Assembly: GCF_013215705.1 (NCBI RefSeq)
Contig: NZ_JABSQR010000038.1
Coordinates: 1-45,772, forward strand
Reading direction: 5' to 3'
DNA from: Moritella sp.
GTDB lineage: Bacteria; Pseudomonadota; Gammaproteobacteria; Enterobacterales; Moritellaceae
DNA: 45,772 nt
A program made the position numbers and the translations under genes. Below are positions 40,418-45,772 of the stretch, in pieces (positions within the stretch are counted from its first letter, which is position 1; each line of letters begins with the position of its first letter). The notes below the pieces were generated by a model. That model worked only from the letters and a program-made list of their open reading frames with translations, ran no database searches and was not told the origin of the DNA.

Positions 40418-40851
40418 TGTTTTTAAATACTCTATCTCCAGCTGCTGGTTCTAAGCCAAACGCTAAACGTGTAGGTCGCGGTATCGGTTCTGGTACTGGT
40501 AAAACTTGTGGCCGTGGTCACAAAGGTCAAAAATCGCGCTCAGGCGGCGGTATTCGACCTGGTTTTGAAGGCGGTCAAATGCCTTTGAAACAACGTCTAC
40601 CTAAATTCGGTTTCACTTCACGTAAGCAGCTAGTAACAGCTGAAGTACGTTTAAATGAAATCGCTAAAGTTGAAGGTGATGTTGTTGATTTAAACACACT
40701 TAAAGCAGCAGGTCTTGTTACAAAAAACATCCTGTTTGTTAAAGTTGTTTTATCTGGTGAAATCACTCGACCAGTTACTATTCGTGGCATTAAAGCTACG
40801 AAAGGTGCTGTTGAAGCGATTGTTGCTGCAGGCGGTCAAATCGAAGGATAG
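40417..40851 (+). CDS. rplO: 50S ribosomal protein L15
   Basis: A 144-aa late-assembly protein. The Gly/Arg/Lys-rich N-terminal half, [19 protein letters not shown], threads into 23S r[20 protein letters not shown] follows. The start overlaps the rpmD stop as TAATG, indicating coupling. secY follows at 5 bases. Confidence 0.99.
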   Translation: MFLNTLSPAAGSKPNAKRVGRGIGSGTGKTCGRGHKGQKSRSGGGIRPGFEGGQMPLKQRLPKFGFTSRKQLVTAEVRLNEIAKVEGDVVDLNTLKAAGLVTKNILFVKVVLSGEITRPVTIRGIKATKGAVEAIVAAGGQIEG

Positions 40852-40856
40852 TACAA

Positions 40857-42182
40857 ATGGCTAAAAAACCAGGATTGGAAACGAATAAATCTCAAGGTGG
40901 CTTATCAGAACTGAAAAGTCGTTTATGGTTCGTGTTAGGTGCAATTATTGTATTTCGCGCAGGATCTTTTGTTCCGATCCCTGGTATTGATGCCTCTGTA
41001 CTTGCTACGCTTTTTGACTCGCAAAAGGGTACCATCTTAGAAATGTTTAACATGTTCTCTGGTGGTGCGCTTGAGCGTGCGTCTATTTTTGCGTTGGGTA
41101 TTATGCCGTATATTTCGGCCTCTATTATCATACAGTTATTAACTGTTGTTAATCCTACACTTGCCGAATTGAAAAAAGACGGTGATGCAGGACGACGCAA
41201 AATTAGCCAGTATACCCGTTACGGAACATTGTTCTTAGGTACTTTCCAAGCTATTGGTATTGCTAAAGGCTTACCTAACATGGTTGATGGACTCGTCCAT
41301 AATCCAGGGTTAAGTTTTTACTTTACTGCGGTAGTGAGTTTAGTAACTGGTACTATGTTCTTAATGTGGTTAGGTGAACAAATTACCGAACGCGGTATTG
41401 GTAATGGTATCTCAATATTAATTTTTGCAGGTATTGTTGCTGGTATGCCGCCAGCTATCGGACAAACGGTTGAACAGGTTATCGATGGTAACCTTCACGG
41501 CCTGTTATTGTTAGTGTTAGCTGGTGTTGTTTTTGCTGTTACATACTTTGTTGTATTTGTAGAGCGCGGTCAGCGTAGAATTGTGGTAAACTACGCAAAA
41601 CGCCAACAAGGACGACGTGTTTTTGCAGCTCAAAGCACGCATTTACCGTTAAAGCTTAATATGGCCGGTGTTATTCCAGCTATTTTTGCTTCGAGTATAA
41701 TTTTGTTTCCTGGAACGCTTGCACAATGGTTCGGTCAGAATGAAAGTTTATCTTTCCTTACTGACATTTCCTTGGCTCTACAGCCAGGACAACCTTTGTA
41801 TGTAATGCTTTATGCAGCAGCAATTATCTTCTTCTGTTTCTTCTATACAGCGTTGGTATTTAACCCACGTGAAACGGCAGATAACTTGAAGAAGAGCGGG
41901 GCGTTCATCCCAGGTATTAGACCAGGCGAACAAACTTCAAGGTATATAGACAAAGTAATGTCACGATTAACTCTAGCGGGTTCTTTGTACATTACATTCA
42001 TTTGTCTAGTACCATTGTTCATGACACAAGCTATGGGTGTGCAGTTCTACTTCGGTGGTACGTCATTACTTATTATGGTTGTGGTAATCATGGACTTTAT
42101 GGCTCAAGTTCAGACTCATATGATGTCTCATCAATATGGTGATGTTCTTAAGAAAGCTAATTTAAAAGGCTACGGTCGCTAA
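40857..42182 (+). CDS. secY: Preprotein translocase subunit SecY
   Basis: A 441-aa inner-membrane channel with ten hydrophobic helices, partner of SecE/SecG and Sec[13 protein letters not shown] (about residues 35-46) marks the end of helix 1. [18 protein letters not shown] covers the plug region. GERGIGNG-like [14 protein letters not shown] and the cytosolic loop [20 protein letters not shown] are SecA and ribosome contact regions. Length is near Escherichia SecY (443). Confidence 0.98.
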   Translation: MAKKPGLETNKSQGGLSELKSRLWFVLGAIIVFRAGSFVPIPGIDASVLATLFDSQKGTILEMFNMFSGGALERASIFALGIMPYISASIIIQLLTVVNPTLAELKKDGDAGRRKISQYTRYGTLFLGTFQAIGIAKGLPNMVDGLVHNPGLSFYFTAVVSLVTGTMFLMWLGEQITERGIGNGISILIFAGIVAGMPPAIGQTVEQVIDGNLHGLLLLVLAGVVFAVTYFVVFVERGQRRIVVNYAKRQQGRRVFAAQSTHLPLKLNMAGVIPAIFASSIILFPGTLAQWFGQNESLSFLTDISLALQPGQPLYVMLYAAAIIFFCFFYTALVFNPRETADNLKKSGAFIPGIRPGEQTSRYIDKVMSRLTLAGSLYITFICLVPLFMTQAMGVQFYFGGTSLLIMVVVIMDFMAQVQTHMMSHQYGDVLKKANLKGYGR

Positions 42183-42222
42183 ATTAGTTTGAGCATGTCC
42201 TATAACAGTTACGGAGTAAGAA

Positions 42223-42336
42223 ATGAAAGTTCGTGCATCTGTTAAAAAGATTTGTCGTAATTGCAAAGTGATCAAACGTCACGGTGTAATTCGTATAATC
42301 TGTGTTGAACCAAAGCATAAACAACGCCAAGGTTAG
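42223..42336 (+). CDS. rpmJ: 50S ribosomal protein L36, zinc-binding form
   Basis: A 37-aa protein read directly from the sequence. ATG at 42223 has GGAG at 42213-42216; TAG is at 42334-42336. Sequence [19 protein letters not shown] onward contains C11, C14, C27 and H32, the zinc ligands of the C+ form. It is the last gene of the spc operon, 40 bases after secY. Confidence 0.98.
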   Translation: MKVRASVKKICRNCKVIKRHGVIRIICVEPKHKQRQG

Positions 42337-42348
42337 ACAGTAGTAGAT

Positions 42349-42381
42349 ACTTGGGCTAGATTTATTAATCTATTCCCAAGT
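42349..42381 (+). terminator. Hairpin between the spc and alpha operons
   Basis: ACTTGGG (42349-42355) pairs with CCCAAGT (42375-42381), and TAGATT (42357-42362) with AATCTA (42367-42372), making a 13-pair interrupted stem with a TATT loop. Only TTCTATT follows, so termination is probably partial, allowing read-through into the alpha operon. Confidence 0.65.
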
Positions 42382-42397
42382 TTCTATTGCAATATAT

Positions 42398-42476
42398 CTC
42401 TCTTCTGAGTATCCTTACGGGCTTTTCGAAGAGAGCAAAACATTTTTTTTCAACCCTTAAGTGGAGTGGTATAGTG
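42398..42476 (+). promoter_or_regulatory. Alpha operon leader, S4-binding pseudoknot (Alpha_RBS type)
   Basis: CTCTCTTC (42398-42405) pairs perfectly with GAAGAGAG (42428-42435). The loop holds GAGTATCC and ACGGGCTTTTC, which match the Escherichia alpha-operon leader almost exactly. The Shine-Dalgarno GGAG (42463-42466) and GTG start of rpsM lie at the 3' end, as in the known nested pseudoknot through which S4 blocks translation. The pairing changes from Escherichia while keeping base pairs, supporting a conserved structure. Confidence 0.9.
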
Positions 42477-42830
42477 GCCCGTATAGCCGGCATTAACATT
42501 CCTGATCAAAAGCATACAGTCATTGCCCTGACTGGTGTTTTCGGTATTGGTGCAACACGTGCGAAAGCAATCTGTGCTGCAACTGGTATCGCTGAAACAG
42601 CTAAGATCAGAGAGCTAGAAGAAGCTCAACTAGAACTTCTTCGCGAAGAAGTAGGTAAATACACTGTAGAAGGTGACCTACGTCGTGAAGTAAGTATGAA
42701 TATCAAGCGTCTGATGGACCTCGGTTGTTACCGTGGTATTCGTCATCGTCGCAGCTTACCTCTACGTGGTCAACGCACTAAAACAAATGCGCGCACCCGT
42801 AAAGGTCCGCGTAAAGCTATCAAGAAATAG
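42474..42830 (+). CDS. rpsM: 30S ribosomal protein S13
   Basis: A 118-aa 30S head protein contacting P-site tRNA and the subunit bridge. The GTG at 42474 gives [14 protein letters not shown], the family start and exact Escherichia length, with GGAG 7 bases before it. A far upstream extension to 42387 is rejected, since it would run through the S4 leader. [17 protein letters not shown] is the C-terminal tail. It is the first cistron of the alpha operon. Confidence 0.98.
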   Translation: MARIAGINIPDQKHTVIALTGVFGIGATRAKAICAATGIAETAKIRELEEAQLELLREEVGKYTVEGDLRREVSMNIKRLMDLGCYRGIRHRRSLPLRGQRTKTNARTRKGPRKAIKK

Positions 42831-42843
42831 GAGCTGACGAGTA

Positions 42844-43233
42844 ATGGCTAAAACCCCAACTCGCGCTCGTAAGCGCGTTAAAAAGCAAGTTGCTGACGGT
42901 ATTGCACACGTTCATGCTTCTTTCAATAATACTATTGTGACAATCACAGATCGCCAAGGTAATGCTTTATCTTGGGCAACTGCAGGCGGCTCAGGCTTCC
43001 GTGGTTCTCGTAAGTCAACTCCATTCGCTGCGCAGGTTGCTGCTGAGCGTGCTGGTGAAATGGCTAAAGAGTACGGTGTGAAAAACTTAGAAGTTATGGT
43101 TAAGGGCCCTGGTCCTGGTCGTGAATCTTCTATTCGTGCATTGAATGCGATTGGTTTTAAAATTACTAACATCACTGATGTTACACCAATCCCTCACAAT
43201 GGTTGTCGTCCACCTAAAAAGCGTCGCGTATAA
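42844..43233 (+). CDS. rpsK: 30S ribosomal protein S11
   Basis: A 129-aa platform protein beside the E site. [36 protein letters not shown] and the C-terminal [15 protein letters not shown] are conserved. Length equals Escherichia S11. It lies 13 bases after rpsM. Confidence 0.99.
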   Translation: MAKTPTRARKRVKKQVADGIAHVHASFNNTIVTITDRQGNALSWATAGGSGFRGSRKSTPFAAQVAAERAGEMAKEYGVKNLEVMVKGPGPGRESSIRALNAIGFKITNITDVTPIPHNGCRPPKKRRV

Positions 43234-43260
43234 CGCTTTTAGGAATATTGGAGAAAGAAC

Positions 43261-43881
43261 ATGGCTAGATATTTGGGCCCAAAGCTCAAGCTTAGTCGTC
43301 GTGAAGGTACAGATCTTTTCTTGAAAAGTGGCGTACGTGCGATCGAATCTAAGTGTAAAATTGATAACGCACCTGGTGTACATGGTGCTCGTAAACCTCG
43401 TCTATCTGACTACGGTTTACAACTACGTGAAAAGCAAAAAGTTCGTCGTATGTACGGTGTACTTGAAAAGCAATTCCGTAACTTATATAAAGAAGCTGCT
43501 CGTCTAAAAGGTAATACTGGTGAAAACCTACTTGCTTTATTAGAAGGCCGTCTAGATAACGTTGTTTATCGTATGGGCTTTGGTTCTACTCGTGCGGAAT
43601 CGCGCCAGTTAGTAAGCCACAAAGCAATCGTTGTAAACGGTAAAGTTGTAAATATCCCTTCTTACAAAGTGAAAGCTAACGATACAGTTAGCATTCGCGA
43701 GAAGGCTAAGAAGCAAGCTCGTATCGCTTCAGCTCTTGAAATTTCAGAGCAGCGTGAGAAAGCATCTTGGGTTGAAGTTGACAGTAAGACACTTGAAGGC
43801 GTTTACAAACGTGTTCCTGAGCGTTCTGATCTGTCTGCAGACATCAACGAACAGCTTATTGTTGAACTTTACTCTAAGTAA
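43261..43881 (+). CDS. rpsD: 30S ribosomal protein S4, alpha operon repressor
   Basis: A 206-aa primary assembly protein and translational repressor of rpsM through the leader pseudoknot. The N-terminal [19 protein letters not shown] and the S4 domain [19 protein letters not shown] at about 95-115 are conserved. Length equals Escherichia S4. Confidence 0.99.
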   Translation: MARYLGPKLKLSRREGTDLFLKSGVRAIESKCKIDNAPGVHGARKPRLSDYGLQLREKQKVRRMYGVLEKQFRNLYKEAARLKGNTGENLLALLEGRLDNVVYRMGFGSTRAESRQLVSHKAIVVNGKVVNIPSYKVKANDTVSIREKAKKQARIASALEISEQREKASWVEVDSKTLEGVYKRVPERSDLSADINEQLIVELYSK

Positions 43882-43907
43882 GGTTAACTTCATAAGAGAG
43901 GACATAC

Positions 43908-44894
43908 ATGCAGGGTTCTGTAACAGAATTTCTAAGACCAAGACTTGTTGATATTGAGCAAATTAGCTCAACACGTGCCAAGGTAACACTTGAACCGTTA
44001 GAGCGTGGCTTTGGCCACACTCTAGGTAATGCTTTACGTCGAATTCTACTTTCTTCTATGCCAGGTTGTGCTGTAACAGAAGTTGAGATCGACGGCGTAC
44101 TCCATGAGTACAGCAGTAAAGAAGGCGTTCAAGAAGATGTTCTTGAAATTCTTCTTAACTTGAAAGGTCTTGCAATCAAACTTGAAGGCAAAGACGAAGC
44201 GTTACTAACTTTAACTAAGTCAGGTACAGGTCCTGTATTGGCAGGTGACATCACCCATGATGGTGATGTTGAGATTATTAATCCAGAACACGTGATTTGT
44301 AATTTAACCGGTCAAGCAGATATCAGCATGCGTATTCGTGTTGCAAAAGGGCGTGGTTACGTACCTGCTTCTACACGTGTACACGCTGATGATGAAGAGC
44401 GTCCTATCGGTCGTTTGCTTGTTGATGCAGCATTCAGCCCTGTAAGCCGTATAGCTTACAATGTTGAATCTGCTCGTGTAGAGCAACGTACTAACCTTGA
44501 TAAGTTAGTAATCGATATGGAAACTGATGGAACATTAGATCCTGAAGAAGCTATTCGTCGTGCTGCTACAATTCTGGCTGAACAGCTTGATGCTTTCGTT
44601 GATCTTCGTGATGTAACGGAACCAGAGCAGAAAGAAGAGAAACCAGAGTTCGATCCGATACTGCTACGTCCTGTTGATGATTTAGAACTTACTGTTCGTT
44701 CAGCTAACTGCCTAAAAGCAGAAGCAATTCACTATATTGGTGATCTTGTTCAGCGTACTGAGGTTGAGTTACTTAAAACGCCTAACCTTGGTAAGAAATC
44801 TTTAACTGAAATTAAAGATGTTCTAGCTTCACGTGGTCTTTCTCTAGGCATGCGCTTAGAAAACTGGCCGCCAGCAAGTATTGCTGACGAATAG
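43908..44894 (+). CDS. rpoA: DNA-directed RNA polymerase subunit alpha
   Basis: A 328-aa subunit that dimerises to nucleate the polymerase. The N-terminal domain (about 1-235) has [18 protein letters not shown] near 34-51. A flexible Glu/Lys-rich linker [12 protein letters not shown] follows. The C-terminal domain (about 250-328) contains the [16 protein letters not shown] block, with the UP-element/CRP-contact Arg. The last 60 residues look identical or nearly so to Escherichia. Confidence 0.99.
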
Positions 44895-44934
44895 TAAACA
44901 CTAGTCAAAAGATTTTTGTAAGAAGGATAAGTTC

Positions 44935-45318
44935 ATGCGCCATCGTAAGAGTGGTCGTCAACTAAATCGTAACAGCAGCCACCGTCAGGCTATGTTCCGT
45001 AATATGGCATGTTCTTTAGTTAGCCACGAGATCATTAAAACGACTCTGCCTAAAGCTAAAGAATTACGTCGTGTAGTTGAGCCTCTAATTACACTTGCTA
45101 AAACGGATAGCGTAGCTAACCGTCGTCTAGCATTTGCACGTACCCGCAGCGATGAAGTTGTAGGTAAACTATTTAAAGAATTAGGCCCACGTTTCGCTAA
45201 CCGCTCAGGCGGTTATACTCGAATCTTAAAATGTGGTCTACGTACTGGCGATAAAGCTCCTATGGCTTACATCGAACTAGTAGATCGTCCAGTTGTTGAA
45301 GCTGCTGACGAAGAATAG
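44935..45318 (+). CDS. rplQ: 50S ribosomal protein L17
   Basis: A 127-aa protein near the tunnel exit. [20 protein letters not shown] opens it, followed by [19 protein letters not shown] and [15 protein letters not shown]. It is the last gene of the alpha operon, and a terminator follows. Confidence 0.99.
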   Translation: MRHRKSGRQLNRNSSHRQAMFRNMACSLVSHEIIKTTLPKAKELRRVVEPLITLAKTDSVANRRLAFARTRSDEVVGKLFKELGPRFANRSGGYTRILKCGLRTGDKAPMAYIELVDRPVVEAADEE

Positions 45319-45333
45319 TTTAAATAGTATTAG

Positions 45334-45361
45334 AAGCCAGGGCTCACGCTCTGGCTTTTTT
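45334..45361 (+). terminator. Terminator of the alpha operon
   Basis: AAGCCAG (45334-45340) pairs with CTGGCTT (45351-45357), extended by three inner pairs to a TCAC loop, with six T's at 45356-45361. Confidence 0.92.
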
Positions 45362-45660
45362 CGTTTCTAACTCATAATTTTTTCTTGTATAAACTATCTC
45401 TTCTATATTCAGCTCGCTTATCTAAATTATTTTTCTCTTTGTTATACTCAATTAATATCCTTAATATACCGATAAACTAAATATCTGCATGTCCGCCTAA
45501 GATCATTTCAATAAATTAGTATTATGTTTTAACTTCATATGAATTTTGGTAATGAAAAAGTAGATCCACGAATCTGTTTTTGAGTATTTGTTTGGTATAT
45601 GACGTCATTGTTCGCTTTTTAATCTTTTCATTTGTTTTTTATCTTTTTTTAAATTAGCGC
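45362..45660. other. A/T-rich region upstream of the rRNA promoter
   Basis: About 300 bases with no ORF. It is strongly A/T-rich, with T runs at about 45615-45655 immediately upstream of the -35, which fits an UP element and Fis-binding region. A TGACGTCA palindrome lies at 45600-45607; its meaning is unknown. Confidence 0.55.
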
Positions 45661-45688
45661 TTGCCAATGTGATCCATATCTCTATAAT
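45661..45688 (+). promoter_or_regulatory. rRNA operon promoter (P1-like)
   Basis: TTGCCA (45661-45666), 16 bases, TATAAT (45683-45688), then the G/C-rich discriminator GCGACC typical of stringently controlled rRNA promoters. The upstream region is A/T-rich. Confidence 0.9.
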
Positions 45689-45695
45689 GCGACCT

Positions 45696-45772
45696 CACTG
45701 ACACGGCAACAGCCGCTCAGTATGCTCTTTAACAATTTATTCAAGCAATCTGTGTGAGCACTTGCAGAGATA
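45696..45772 (+). ncRNA. 5' leader of an rRNA operon with boxB-like hairpin and boxA
   Basis: CGGC/GCCG (45704-45715) is a small boxB-like hairpin. TGCTCTTTAACAA (45723-45735) is the conserved rRNA boxA bound by NusB-S10. The sequence to the window end matches gammaproteobacterial 16S leaders. The mature 16S gene is not reached. Confidence 0.9.

Overview
The window is a chromosomal block from a gammaproteobacterium, most likely Moritella or a close relative in the Alteromonadales/Vibrionales. Three things point there. The arginine genes are split as a divergent argE / argCBFGH pair. The argininosuccinate lyase carries a fused acetyltransferase domain, the argH(A) arrangement described from psychrophilic Moritella strains. 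The ArgF protein has unusual substitutions in two core motifs, which I recall being reported for the Moritella abyssi enzyme. Gene order otherwise follows Vibrio and Escherichia neighbourhoods: pldB-yigL, ftsN-hslV-hslU, priA/rpmE, metJ/metL-metF, ppc, argE/argC, then S10-spc-alpha. Nearly every gene is a core gene. I see no insertion sequence, prophage, CRISPR array or complete tRNA.

Layout. Positions 1-53 are the 3' end of a 5S rRNA gene, followed by its terminator. From 250 to 6900 lie serC (minus), a PhnA-like zinc-ribbon gene and a YhiN-type flavoprotein gene (plus), then an unrecognised lipoprotein, yigL and pldB (minus). A 41-codon ORF with its own Shine-Dalgarno and terminator sits at 7240-7365. 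From 7450 to 14090 the minus strand carries hslU, hslV, ftsN, argS and priA. The plus strand then has rpmE, a short malic enzyme gene and an S4-domain protein gene, and metJ lies on the minus strand. metL and metF follow on the plus strand, both behind MetJ operators. ppc and argE are on the minus strand. argC, argB, argF, argG and argH(A) follow on the plus strand behind a paired ArgR operator that lies between argE and argC.

From 31460 to 45360 the complete S10, spc and alpha ribosomal-protein operons run on the plus strand in Escherichia order, including the small rpmD and rpmJ genes. I could locate the S10 promoter with a long leader and an attenuator-like hairpin, the spc promoter with an extended -10, and the S4-binding leader of the alpha operon. 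The window ends in an rRNA promoter, a boxB-like hairpin and boxA, so another rRNA operon begins just beyond it in the same direction. The block is therefore bracketed by two directly oriented rrn operons.

Functionally the window joins translation and transcription machinery (ribosomal proteins, RNA polymerase alpha, SecY, ArgS), protein quality control (HslUV), replication restart and division (PriA, FtsN) and aspartate/arginine/methionine metabolism. PEP carboxylase and malic enzyme are anaplerotic enzymes, MetL commits aspartate to homoserine, MetF supplies methyl-folate, and ArgE/C/B/F/G/H(A) make arginine. I found no clearly new multi-gene system. The items most worth a second look are the ArgF motif changes, the 41-aa CxxC protein, the unusual SerC type, the absence of metB between metJ and metL, and the rrn bracketing.
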